A stretch of DNA of 64,000 bases, from positions 6,262,157 through 6,326,156 of the forward strand of contig NZ_ARVW01000001.1 in assembly GCF_000384315.1 (NCBI RefSeq), read 5' to 3'. The position numbers were made by a program, and so were the translations under genes. Of the stretch, positions 16,086-26,578 are shown piece after piece (the stretch's first letter is position 1; each line of letters starts with the position of its first letter). The stretch is from Amycolatopsis nigrescens CSC17Ta-90 (GTDB lineage Bacteria > Actinomycetota > Actinomycetes > Mycobacteriales > Pseudonocardiaceae). The notes beneath the pieces were generated by a model. That model did not search any database. It saw nothing but the letters and a program-made list of their open reading frames with translations, and was not told the DNA's origin.

Positions 16086-16943
16086 CTAGAGGGTGAGGGA
16101 GGCGTCGGAGAGGACGGGGGCCTCGTCGCGTTCGACGGCGCAGGTGGTGAGGACAAGGCGGTCGGGTTCCCGCCAGATCCGGGTGCGCAGCGTTTCGCCG
16201 GGCAGCACGATGCCGGCGAACTTGGCGGAGAAGGAACCGATCCGGTGCACGTCCGCGTCCAGCATCGCGTCGGTGACCGCCTTCGCCACCACGCCGTAGG
16301 TGCACAGGCCGTGCAGGATGGGCACCTCGAACCCGGCGGCCTTGGCGAACGCGGGGTCCGAGTGCAGCGGGTTGCGGTCGCCGCACAGCCGGTACAGCAG
16401 CGCCTGCTGCGGCAGCGTCGGGGTGTCGATCACGGCGTCGGGTTCCCTCGACGGCGGGGGCACCTTGTCCGAACTTCCCCGCGTGCCGCCGAAACCACCC
16501 TCACCGCGGGCGAAGATGCTCGACTGCGCCGTCCACAGTGGACTTCCATCCTGGTCGGTCGCGGTCGTCTCCTGGACGATCACCGCGGCCTTGCCCTTGT
16601 CCAGCACGTCCAGGATCCGGGTGCGCGCGGTGGCCTTTCCGGCCGCCGGGAGCGGGCGGTGCGCGGTCACCGACTGCGTGCCGTGCACCACCTTGGCCAG
16701 GTCGATCTCCACCCCCGGCAGCGAAACCGCGGGCGGCCGGGTGCTGTGGAAAGTGGCCGCGACGGTGGCGAAGGTGGGCAGCACCCGTAGGTCCCGCTCG
16801 GTCGCGTACCGCAGCTCGCGCTCGTCGACCGGGTTCGCGCCCGCGCCCAGCGCCAGGTGGTAGAGCAGCACGTCCGATTCGGACCAGCTGAACGTCACCT
16901 CGCCGACTTCGGCGCCGATCGCGATGGACGGGTCAATCGGCAT
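16086..16943 (-). CDS. chsH3: Double-hotdog MaoC enoyl-CoA hydratase (ChsH3-like)
   Basis: A hydratase of 285 residues with two tandem hot-dog folds, as in hydratase 2 of peroxisomal MFE-2. The catalytic loop lies in the second half: LLYRLCGDRNPLHSDPAFAKAAGFEVPILHGLCTYG (about 182-217). The first half has ESDVLLYHLALGAGANPVDERELRYATE. The counterpart in M. tuberculosis is Rv3538 (ChsH3), assigned to the second beta-oxidation cycle of the cholesterol side chain. It is the last gene of the kstD-kshA-kshB operon, 9 bp after kshB. Its end faces the hypothetical gene across a terminator hairpin. Confidence 0.88.
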   Translation of the reverse strand: MPIDPSIAIGAEVGEVTFSWSESDVLLYHLALGAGANPVDERELRYATERDLRVLPTFATVAATFHSTRPPAVSLPGVEIDLAKVVHGTQSVTAHRPLPAAGKATARTRILDVLDKGKAAVIVQETTATDQDGSPLWTAQSSIFARGEGGFGGTRGSSDKVPPPSREPDAVIDTPTLPQQALLYRLCGDRNPLHSDPAFAKAAGFEVPILHGLCTYGVVAKAVTDAMLDADVHRIGSFSAKFAGIVLPGETLRTRIWREPDRLVLTTCAVERDEAPVLSDASLTL

Positions 16944-16952
16944 CGGGCACCC

Positions 16953-18041
16953 TCATTCGTAGCTGACCGAGACTTCGTCGGTGATCGGCAGGGACTGGCA
17001 GGCGAGCACGATCCCGTCGGCCAGGTCTTCGGAGTCCAGCACCTCGTTGTTGAGCAGCTTCACCTCGCCGGAGGTGATCCGGCAGGCGCAGGCGCTGCAC
17101 TGGCCCTCGCGGCAGGAGTACGGCGCGTCCAGGCCCTTCTCCAGCAGGAAGTCCAGCAGCTTCTGCTGCCGCGGCCAGGCGAAGGTGTGCGCGCTGCCGT
17201 CCAGCTCGACTTCGAGCGCGGCGGTGGCCTCTGTGGTTTCGGAGGTCTCGGCTGTTTCGGTGCTCTCGGTGGGGGCGGCGCTGGCGGTGGCTTCGAACGG
17301 GTTGCCGCCAAGCGACAGGAACCGTTCGATGTGGATCCGTTTCCGGGGCAGCCCAAGGCTTTTCAGCGCCTGCTTGGCCGCGTCCATGAACGGGCCGGGA
17401 CCGCAGACGAACGCCTCGTGCCCGGTGTAGGGCGCGGCGAGCGCGCGCAGGTGCTCGGTCGAGGGCATGCCCTGCACGCTCTCCAGCCAGTGGATCACCA
17501 CCAGCCGCCCGGCGTGCTCGGCGGCCAGCGCCGCCAGCTCGTCGGCGAAGATCACCGAGCGCTCGTCCCGGTTCGCGTACACCAGCACGATCTGGCCGTT
17601 TCCCTGCCGCAGCGCGGACTTCAGGATGGAGATCACCGGGGTGATCCCGCTGCCGCCGGCGAGCAGCAGGAAGTCCTCGTCGAAGGAGGCCGGGCTGAAC
17701 ACCCCGGCCGGCGGGAGCACGTCGACCGCCGAGCCGGGCTGGAAGTTGTCGCAGATCCAGTTCGACCCGTAGCCGCCCGCGGTCCGCTTCACGGTCACCT
17801 TGAGCAGGTCGCCCTCGTGTGGCGCGCTGGACAGCGAGTAGCAGCGGGCCACCGAACCGGTGCGGTCGCTGGGCACGCGCAGGGTCAGGAACTGGCCTGG
17901 CCGGTAGCGGAAGGTCCCGGCCAGCTCGGGATCGACCCGCAGCACCACCGACCGCGCCTCCTCGGTCTCGGCGACCACCTCGGCCACCGTCAGCCGGTGC
18001 GCCCCGGTGGCCGGCAGCTCGGGCTCATGTTGCTCAGCCAC
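16953..18041 (-). CDS. kshB: 3-ketosteroid 9-alpha-hydroxylase reductase KshB
   Basis: A reductase of 362 residues. The FAD/NAD part carries RYRPGQFLTLRV, RCYSLSSAP and LLLAGGSGITPVISILKSAL. It is followed by an Ala/Thr/Glu-rich linker (about 250-275) and a C-terminal plant-type [2Fe-2S] ferredoxin domain with CREGQCSACAC and a later cysteine in VLACQ. It passes electrons from NADH to KshA for 9-alpha hydroxylation of androstadienedione-type steroids. The GTG start (VAEQHEPELP) overlaps the stop of the upstream small cysteine protein by 8 bp. Operon position beside kshA supports the assignment. Confidence 0.93.
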   Translation of the reverse strand: MAEQHEPELPATGAHRLTVAEVVAETEEARSVVLRVDPELAGTFRYRPGQFLTLRVPSDRTGSVARCYSLSSAPHEGDLLKVTVKRTAGGYGSNWICDNFQPGSAVDVLPPAGVFSPASFDEDFLLLAGGSGITPVISILKSALRQGNGQIVLVYANRDERSVIFADELAALAAEHAGRLVVIHWLESVQGMPSTEHLRALAAPYTGHEAFVCGPGPFMDAAKQALKSLGLPRKRIHIERFLSLGGNPFEATASAAPTESTETAETSETTEATAALEVELDGSAHTFAWPRQQKLLDFLLEKGLDAPYSCREGQCSACACRITSGEVKLLNNEVLDSEDLADGIVLACQSLPITDEVSVSYE

Positions 18042-18381
18042 CGGACACCTCGAGCGTGCCGTCCTCGACCGCCGCCGCGATGCTCCCGGTGAGCCGTTCG
18101 CAGGTGTCCAGCAGCGCGGTGTTCGCGCCCTCCGCGGCCCGCTCGGCGAACACCGGGCAGCTGGCGACCGCGTCGGTGACCCACTGGATGCTGGTGTGCT
18201 TGCGGCTGTTCTTCTTGACCAGCACACAGGTCCCGCAGGCCCGGCAGTCGTGCGGCGCCAGGCCGGCGGCCAGGAACTCCCGCCGGTCGGCGAGGGTCTC
18301 CGCGCGCGCGGTCGGGTCGCCGAACGTGGTGCGCCCACCGGGAAGCGCCGCATGGGTACCGGTGCCGGTGCCGGGAGCCAC
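18034..18381 (-). CDS. Conserved-type small cysteine protein between kshA and kshB
   Basis: A protein of 115 residues with a short cysteine cluster, HDCRACGTCVLVKKNSRKH, at about residue 44-62 and two further cysteines (ASCPVF, DTCERL). The C-x-x-C-x-x-C spacing could hold zinc or an Fe-S cluster. I recall a hypothetical gene (Rv3527) beside kshA in mycobacteria, but I cannot verify homology here. It starts at GTG 3 bp after the kshA stop and overlaps kshB by 8 bp, so it is made together with the two Ksh components. A role as assembly or electron-transfer helper is an inference; function unknown. Confidence 0.72.
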   Translation of the reverse strand: MAPGTGTGTHAALPGGRTTFGDPTARAETLADRREFLAAGLAPHDCRACGTCVLVKKNSRKHTSIQWVTDAVASCPVFAERAAEGANTALLDTCERLTGSIAAAVEDGTLEVSGG

Positions 18382-18384
18382 GGC

Positions 18385-19527
18385 TCAGACCCCGGCCTGC
18401 TCGGCCTGCTGGCGGGCCAGGTTGTCCGCCACCTCCTTGGCCCAGACCTCGTTCGCCCTGGTGGTGTCCACCTCGAACTCGAAGCGCTGGGTCATGTCCT
18501 CGCTGATCTCCTCGACGTCCACGTAGAACTGCTCGTACCAGCGGCGCAGCTGGTAAACCGGACCGTCCTCTTCGCACAGCAACGGGTTGTCGATCCTGCT
18601 CTTGTTGCGCCAGATCTCCACGTCCTGCAGGAAACCGATGCCGATGCTCTTCGCGAACTTGCCGGCGATCTTGTCCGCCTGCTCGTCGGAGACACCGGGC
18701 AGCTTCTTCACGCTCACCCCCCATTGCAGCACGAAGGAGTTCTCCGTCACCGGGTAGTGGCAGTTGATCAGCACGTTCTCGATGTCGAAACCCTTGAACG
18801 TGTTGAGCAGCGTGTTGATCATGTAGGACGGCCCGTAGTAGGAGGCCTCGGAGCGCAGCAGGTTCTCCTCGCCGCCGTAGTTCGACGCCATCCCGACGTC
18901 CGGGCGGCCCTTGGTGTTCAGGAACTGCGACGCGATATGCCCCTCGAACACGTTCTTGAAGTAGGTCGGGAAGGCGTAGTGGATGTAGAAGAAGTGCGCC
19001 ATGTCGACCATGTTGTCCACGATCTCGCGGCAGTGCGAGCCCTCGATCAGCACCGAGTCCCAGGTCCAGTTGCTCCACTCGCCGTTGAACACGCCCTCGA
19101 TCCGCGGGATCACCACGTCCGACGGCGGCGGGTTGCCCTGCGGGTCGTGCCAGACGAACAGCTGTTTGTTCTCCTCCATGCTGGTCCACGACCTGGTCCT
19201 GGCCCGCAGCGGAACCCGCTTGGCGTAGGGGATCGAGACGCACTTGCCGTTGCCGTTCCAGCGCCAGTCGTGGAACGGGCAGGCGATCTCGTCCCCCTTG
19301 ACGGTGCCCTGGGTCAGGTCGCCGCCCATGTGCCGGCAGTAGCCGTCCAGCACGTGCAGCTCGCCGTCGGAGCTCTGGAACACCACCAGCTTGGTGCCGA
19401 ACGCGTTGATCGCGTGCGGTTTGCCGTCCTTGAAGGTCTCGGCCAGTCCCAGGCAGTGCCAGCCGCGGGCGAACCTGGTCGGCGGTGCGCCCACGTCGAT
19501 GGTGCGGACCGCGTCTGCCTGCGTCAT
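18385..19527 (-). CDS. kshA: 3-ketosteroid 9-alpha-hydroxylase oxygenase KshA
   Basis: A Rieske non-heme iron oxygenase of 380 residues. The Rieske site is CRHMGGDL (Cys64, His66) plus ACPFHDWRW (Cys83, His86). The mononuclear iron histidines are in NMVDMAHFFYIHYAFP (His178, His183). KshA hydroxylates C9 of 1,4-androstadiene-3,17-dione or its CoA ester, and the B ring then opens spontaneously to 3-HSA. It overlaps the kstD stop by 4 bp (ATGA) and precedes the small cysteine protein and kshB, forming one transcription unit led by kstD. Confidence 0.96.
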   Translation of the reverse strand: MTQADAVRTIDVGAPPTRFARGWHCLGLAETFKDGKPHAINAFGTKLVVFQSSDGELHVLDGYCRHMGGDLTQGTVKGDEIACPFHDWRWNGNGKCVSIPYAKRVPLRARTRSWTSMEENKQLFVWHDPQGNPPPSDVVIPRIEGVFNGEWSNWTWDSVLIEGSHCREIVDNMVDMAHFFYIHYAFPTYFKNVFEGHIASQFLNTKGRPDVGMASNYGGEENLLRSEASYYGPSYMINTLLNTFKGFDIENVLINCHYPVTENSFVLQWGVSVKKLPGVSDEQADKIAGKFAKSIGIGFLQDVEIWRNKSRIDNPLLCEEDGPVYQLRRWYEQFYVDVEEISEDMTQRFEFEVDTTRANEVWAKEVADNLARQQAEQAGV

Positions 19528-21236
19528 CGCTTACCTCCGGTTCGCTCGTCAGCGGCTTTCTCGGCAGCTCTGCCAGCTTTGTCGGCAGCTTTGTCGGCGA
19601 GGTGCCGGGCCGCAAGGTAGCCGAACACCATGGCGGGCCCGATGGTCGCGCCGGGCCCGGCGTAGGTGCGTCCCATCACCGCGGCGCTGGCGTTGCCGGC
19701 CGCGTACAGGTTCTCGATCACCGAGCCGTCCTCGCGCAGCACCCTGGCGTGCACGTCGGTGCACAGCCCGCCCTTGGTGCCAAGATCGCCGGGCACGATC
19801 TTGATCGCGTAGTACGGCGCTTGGTCCAGCGGGCCGAGGCTGGGGTTCGGCCGGTTGCGGGGGTCGCCGTAGTAGTGGTCGTAGGCGCTGTCACCGCGGT
19901 GGAAGTCCTGGTCCACCCCGGCACGGGCGAAACCGTTGAACCGCCGCACGGTGGCTTCCAGCGCCTCGGCCGGTACCTCGATGCGCTCGGCCAGCGAGGC
20001 CACGGTGGCGGCCTTGGCCGCGATCCCGGCCTTGAACCAGCGCCCCGGCAGCGGCTGGCGCGGGCCGAGCCCGGTGAACATGTACCGGTTGCGGTAGCGC
20101 TGGTCGAACACCAGCCAGGTCGGGATGTTCTCGCCGGGCCCCTCCCCGCCGCCGTACATCGCGTGCACCGCTTCGACATAGGGCGCGGACTCGTTCACGA
20201 ACCGTTCGCCCCGCGCGTTGACCAGCACGCAGCCGGGCCGGGACCGCTCGGCGAGTGCGAACCACGGCCCGCCGGTCAGCGGGATGGACGGGCCCCACCA
20301 GGCGTCGTCCATCAGGTCCACCGCGGCGCCGAGCTTGAGCCCGGCGTTGATCCCGTCGCCGGTGTTGGCCTTGGCGCCGACGGTCCACTCGGTGCCGATC
20401 GGCGCGCGCTGGTACTTCTTGCGCATCTCCTCGTTCCACTCGAACCCGCCGGAGCCGAGGATCACCCCGCGGCGGGCGCGCAGCCGCACCTCGGCGCCGT
20501 TGCGGCGGACCAGCACCCCGGTCACCGCGTCGTCCTCCACGATCAGGTCGAGCAGCGGGGTGTCCAGCCAGACCGGCACCTCCGCGCGGAGCAGCCCGAT
20601 CCGCAGTCCGGCGGCCAGCGCCTGGCCCATCGAAAGCAGCTTCTTGCCGGTGAGCCTGCCGGCCAGCCAGCGCAGGCCGAGGCCGAACATGCGGAGCACA
20701 CCCTTGGGATGCCGGGCGATCAGGCTCAGCCAGCGGTAGTCCGCCTGGGTGATCGGCACGCCGAGCGGCGGCGCGCTGTACGGCGGCTCCAGGTTCGCCA
20801 GCTCGGCGCCGAGCAGCCGTCCGTCCAGTGCCTTCGGCTCCACCGAGCGGCCACCGGCCCGGCCGCCGGGCGCCTCCGGGTGGTAGTCGGAGTAGTCGCG
20901 GACCCAGCCGAACCGGAGCGGGGTGTGCCGGTGCACGAAGGACACCACCTCGGGGCCGTGCTCGAGGTAGGCGGTCCGCCGCTCGGCGGGTACCACGTCG
21001 CCGATGATGGCCTGCAGGTACTCGCCGGCGCGTTCCGCGGTGTCCTCGATCCCGGCCGCGCGCAGCGCCTCGTTGTCCGGGATCCAGACGCCCCCGCCGG
21101 ACCGCGCGGTGGAGCCGCCGAAGCGCCCGGCCTTCTCCACCACCACCACGTCGAGGCCCTGCCTGGCGGCGGCCAGCGCGGCCGTCATCCCGGCGGCACC
21201 ACTGCCCACCACGACCACGTCGAACTCCTCCGACAT
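19524..21236 (-). CDS. kstD: 3-ketosteroid delta-1-dehydrogenase KstD
   Basis: A flavoprotein of 570 residues. The N-terminal FAD-binding motif is VVVVGSGAAGMTAALAAA, followed by EKAGRFGGSTARSGGGVWIP. Tyr118 in DYSDYHPE and the C-terminal GRTYAGPGATIGPAM correspond to active-site tyrosine and glycine regions of characterised KstD. It introduces the C1-C2 double bond in ring A of 3-ketosteroids. It is first in the operon kstD-kshA-cysteine protein-kshB-chsH3. Two KstR boxes lie in the 137-bp gap between it and the divergent KstD-like gene. The C-terminus carries an extra Lys/Ala/Asp-rich tail (LADKAADKAGRAAEKAAD) of unknown meaning. Confidence 0.95.
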   Translation of the reverse strand: MSEEFDVVVVGSGAAGMTAALAAARQGLDVVVVEKAGRFGGSTARSGGGVWIPDNEALRAAGIEDTAERAGEYLQAIIGDVVPAERRTAYLEHGPEVVSFVHRHTPLRFGWVRDYSDYHPEAPGGRAGGRSVEPKALDGRLLGAELANLEPPYSAPPLGVPITQADYRWLSLIARHPKGVLRMFGLGLRWLAGRLTGKKLLSMGQALAAGLRIGLLRAEVPVWLDTPLLDLIVEDDAVTGVLVRRNGAEVRLRARRGVILGSGGFEWNEEMRKKYQRAPIGTEWTVGAKANTGDGINAGLKLGAAVDLMDDAWWGPSIPLTGGPWFALAERSRPGCVLVNARGERFVNESAPYVEAVHAMYGGGEGPGENIPTWLVFDQRYRNRYMFTGLGPRQPLPGRWFKAGIAAKAATVASLAERIEVPAEALEATVRRFNGFARAGVDQDFHRGDSAYDHYYGDPRNRPNPSLGPLDQAPYYAIKIVPGDLGTKGGLCTDVHARVLREDGSVIENLYAAGNASAAVMGRTYAGPGATIGPAMVFGYLAARHLADKAADKAGRAAEKAADERTGGKR

Positions 21237-21285
21237 GCCACCTCCGATTTCACCGCTGTCACCGCTGTCGGCATCCGCGTCAACC

Positions 21286-21299
21286 TATAACGCGTTACA
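21286..21299. promoter_or_regulatory. KstR box in kstD/KstD-like divergent gap
   Basis: TATAACGCGTTACA matches TnnAACnnGTTnnA at all fixed positions. It is 49 bp upstream of the kstD start and probably controls the kstD-kshAB operon. Confidence 0.75.
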
Positions 21300-21342
21300 G
21301 AACAAGGACAGCCAGCTCGCTCCCGTTGTCGTAACCATAGAC

Positions 21343-21356
21343 GAGAACGTGTTTCA
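21343..21356. promoter_or_regulatory. KstR box (near match) upstream of KstD-like gene
   Basis: GAGAACGTGTTTCA differs from the consensus only at the first base. It lies 17 bp upstream of the GTG at 21374. Confidence 0.65.
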
Positions 21357-21373
21357 GTTCTAGGGTAGTTCGC

Positions 21374-23005
21374 GTGGCTGAACCTGGGTCGGAAGTGGCG
21401 GACGTGGTGGTGGTCGGCTTCGGCGCGGCCGGGGCCTGCGCGGCGATCGAAGCCGTGGAGGCATCAGACGCGTCGGGCGGTGAAGCGAAGGTGCTGGTGC
21501 TGGACCGGTTCTCCGGTGGCGGCGCGAGCGCGGTCAGCGGCGGCGTGGTGTACGCCGGCGGCGGGACCGAGCAGCAGCGGGCGGCCGGGGTGACGGACTC
21601 GGTGGAGGCCATGTACGAGTATCTCCGGCTCGAGGTCGGGGACGTGGTCTCGGAGCGGACCCTGCGCCGGTTCTGCGCGGAAAGCCCGGAGATGATCACC
21701 TGGCTGGAGCGCAACGGCGTGCCGTTCGAGGGCAGCTTGTGCCCGTACAAGACCTCCTACCCGAACGACGACTACTACCTGTACTACTCCGGTAGCGAGT
21801 CCGCGGGAGGGTTCCGCGACGCGGCGAAGCCCGCTCCTCGCGGCCATCGCGCGAAGGGGCCGGGCACCTCCGGCAAGCTGTTGTTCGCCAAGCTGGCGAA
21901 GTCGGCCCGCCGGCGCGGGGTGCGGGTGCTGCCGCAGACCACGGTCAAACGTTTGCGCACCGACGAGCGGGGCGCGGTGACCGGGCTGCTGGTGCGCACC
22001 CTGCGGGACGCGCCGGTCTGGGTGCGCACCGCGCACCGGCTGCTCGGGCGCTACGCCGCGAAACCGGGGATCTACGTGCCCGCGCTGCGCAAGGCGCTGC
22101 ACCGGCGTGCCGAGTCGCTGGAACGCCGGTATGCCCGCGACCTGGAGATCACCGCGCGCCGCGGGGTGGTGCTGTCCGCCGGCGGGTTCATCGCGAACCG
22201 CGAGCTGGTTCGCGAGCACGCGCCCGCCTACCGCGGCGGGCTGGCGCTGGGCACCTCGGCCGACGACGGTTCCGGTATCGGGCTCGGGGTGGCTGCCGGC
22301 GGCGCGACCGCCTGGATGCACCGCATCTCGGCTTGGCGGTTCATCACCCCGCCCAGCGCGTTCCTCGGCGGCGTGCTGGTGGACGCGCACGGGCGCCGGA
22401 TCATCGACGAGTCGCGCTACGGCGCCGCGATCGGCGAGAAGCTGATCACCGAGCACGATGGCAAGGGCTGGCTGCTGATCGACGACGCGATCGCGGCGCA
22501 GGCGGGGCGGGACGCGCGCCGGCAGAGCCAGTGGTTCCAGTGGCTGCAGGCGCTCTACCTGCTGCGGCGGGGCCGGGTCAGCGCCAGATCGGTGGCGGAG
22601 GTGGCACGCCGGGCCGGGGTCGACCCGGACGGCCTCGCGGCCACTGTGGCGGAGTACCACGCCGGGGGAGCGGACCCGGCCGGAAAGCCGGACGAGTTCG
22701 TCCAGCCGCTGCGCACCCCGCCGTTTTCGCTGATCGACGTCTCGGTCAAGCCGAACCTGGGCTATCCCTGTCCGATGCTGACCCTCGGCGGGCTGGTGGT
22801 GGACGAGGACACCGGCCAGGTGCGCGGCGCGGACGGTCGCGGGATCACCGGGCTGTACGCCGCCGGCCGCTCCGCGGTGGGAATCTGTTCTAGGTCGTAT
22901 GTGAGCGGTCTCTCGCTTGCCGACTGCGTGTTTTCCGGTCGCAGGGCGGGTCGGAGCGGTGCCCTGGCGCAGCGGGTTCTCGACAAAAACGAGAACGTGT
23001 TCTAG
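21374..23005 (+). CDS. KstD-like FAD-dependent dehydrogenase (Rv0785-type)
   Basis: A flavoprotein of 543 residues with an N-terminal FAD motif (VVVVGFGAAGACAAIEAVE), DRFSGGGASAVSGGVVYAGGG and a C-terminal TGLYAAGRSAVGICSRSYVSGLSLADCVFSGRRAG. It is related to KstD and fumarate-reductase-type flavoproteins but lacks the KstD GRTYAGPGAT region. It may therefore act on another 3-ketosteroid position, for example 4(5-alpha)-dehydrogenation, or on another enone. I associate it from memory with Rv0785 of the KstR regulon. The GTG start lies just after a KstR box. The stop TAG is inside the KstR box of the hsa operon. Confidence 0.8.
   Translation: MAEPGSEVADVVVVGFGAAGACAAIEAVEASDASGGEAKVLVLDRFSGGGASAVSGGVVYAGGGTEQQRAAGVTDSVEAMYEYLRLEVGDVVSERTLRRFCAESPEMITWLERNGVPFEGSLCPYKTSYPNDDYYLYYSGSESAGGFRDAAKPAPRGHRAKGPGTSGKLLFAKLAKSARRRGVRVLPQTTVKRLRTDERGAVTGLLVRTLRDAPVWVRTAHRLLGRYAAKPGIYVPALRKALHRRAESLERRYARDLEITARRGVVLSAGGFIANRELVREHAPAYRGGLALGTSADDGSGIGLGVAAGGATAWMHRISAWRFITPPSAFLGGVLVDAHGRRIIDESRYGAAIGEKLITEHDGKGWLLIDDAIAAQAGRDARRQSQWFQWLQALYLLRRGRVSARSVAEVARRAGVDPDGLAATVAEYHAGGADPAGKPDEFVQPLRTPPFSLIDVSVKPNLGYPCPMLTLGGLVVDEDTGQVRGADGRGITGLYAAGRSAVGICSRSYVSGLSLADCVFSGRRAGRSGALAQRVLDKNENVF
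22991..23004. promoter_or_regulatory. KstR box (near match) upstream of hsaADCB, overlapping upstream stop
   Basis: GAGAACGTGTTCTA matches the consensus except for the first base. Its last bases form part of the TAG stop of the KstD-like gene. It is 55 bp upstream of hsaA. Confidence 0.7.
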
Positions 23006-23059
23006 TCTTGCGCGGTAGCTGAGAAACGACCATCTAGGCGAGTGAGGACGGGGCGGAGC

Positions 23060-24238
23060 ATGAGCGAGCAGGGCACCCACGAGGTGATCGCCGGAGTCAG
23101 GGAGCTGCTGCCCACCCTCCGCGAACGGGCGCAGGACACCGAGGACGCCCGCCGGATTTCGGACGAGTCGATCAAGTCGCTGCAGGAGATCGGCTTCTTC
23201 AAACTGTTGCAGCCCAAGACCTACGGCGGCTACGAGGCCGACCCGGTGACCTTCTACACCGCGGTCAAGCTGATCGCGAGCGCCTGCGGTTCCACCGGCT
23301 GGGTGGCCTCCATCCTGGGGGTGCACCCCTGGCACCTGGCCCTGTTCGACGGGAAGGCGCAGGAAGAGGTGTGGGCCGACGACATCGACGTCCGGATCTC
23401 CTCCTCCTACGCCCCGATGGGCAAGGCGCAGGTCGTCGACGGCGGCTACCGGCTGACCGGCAAGTGGAGCTTCTCCTCCGGCTGCGACCACGCGACCTGG
23501 GTGCTGCTCGGTGCGCCCGCGTTCGACGCCGATGGCAAGCCGGTGGACTTCTGCACCTACCTGCTGCCGATCAGCGACTACCGGATCGACGACGTCTGGG
23601 ACACCGTCGGCCTGCGCGGCACCGGGAGCAACGACATCGCGGTGGACGACGTGTTCGTCCCGCAGCACCGCGCACTGAGCTTCATGGCCACCTCGAAATG
23701 CCGGACCCCAGGCCAGGACGTCAACCCCGGCCCGCTCTACAAGCTGCCGTACGGTTCGGTGCACCCCAGCACCATCACCGCCCCGATCATCGGCATGGCG
23801 CAGGGCGCCTACGACGCGCATGTGGACTACCAGCGCAGTCGGGTCCGCGCCGCCTACGCCGGCGAACAGGCCAAAGAGGACCCGTTCGCCAAGGTGCGGA
23901 TCGCCGAGGCGGCCAGCGAGATCGACGCGGCCTGGCTGCAGCTGACGCACAACATCGACGAGCTGTACCAGCGGGCGTGCGCCGGTGAGAAGCTGCCGTT
24001 CGAGACGCGGCTGCGGGTCCGGCGTGACCAGGTGCGCGGCACCGAGCGGGCGATCTCGGCGATCGACCGGCTCTTCGAGAACTCCGGCGGCCGCGCGCTG
24101 CGCAGCGGCACCCCGATCCAGCGGTTCTGGCGGGACGCGCACGCCGGGCGGGTGCACGCGGCCAACGACGCGGAGCGAGCCTACGTGATGTTCGGTACCG
24201 GCGCCTTCGGGCTCCCGGTCGAAAACGCGATGGTGTAA
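23060..24238 (+). CDS. hsaA: 3-HSA hydroxylase HsaA, oxygenase component
   Basis: A group D flavin monooxygenase of 392 residues with an acyl-CoA-dehydrogenase-like fold. Typical segments are FFKLLQPKTYGGYEADPVTFY, ACGSTGWVASILGVHPWHLALF, GYRLTGKWSFSSGCDHATWVLLGA and LRGTGSNDIAVDDVFVP. With reduced flavin from HsaB it hydroxylates 3-HSA to the catechol 3,4-DHSA. ATG 23060 (MSEQGTHEV) is preferred over the GTG at 23042 because GGCGGAG precedes it. It heads the operon hsaA-hsaD-hsaC-hsaB, the order of Rv3570c-Rv3567c. Confidence 0.95.
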   Translation: MSEQGTHEVIAGVRELLPTLRERAQDTEDARRISDESIKSLQEIGFFKLLQPKTYGGYEADPVTFYTAVKLIASACGSTGWVASILGVHPWHLALFDGKAQEEVWADDIDVRISSSYAPMGKAQVVDGGYRLTGKWSFSSGCDHATWVLLGAPAFDADGKPVDFCTYLLPISDYRIDDVWDTVGLRGTGSNDIAVDDVFVPQHRALSFMATSKCRTPGQDVNPGPLYKLPYGSVHPSTITAPIIGMAQGAYDAHVDYQRSRVRAAYAGEQAKEDPFAKVRIAEAASEIDAAWLQLTHNIDELYQRACAGEKLPFETRLRVRRDQVRGTERAISAIDRLFENSGGRALRSGTPIQRFWRDAHAGRVHAANDAERAYVMFGTGAFGLPVENAMV

Positions 24239-26567
<2,329 letters not shown>

Positions 26568-26578
26568 GCCCCGAAAAG

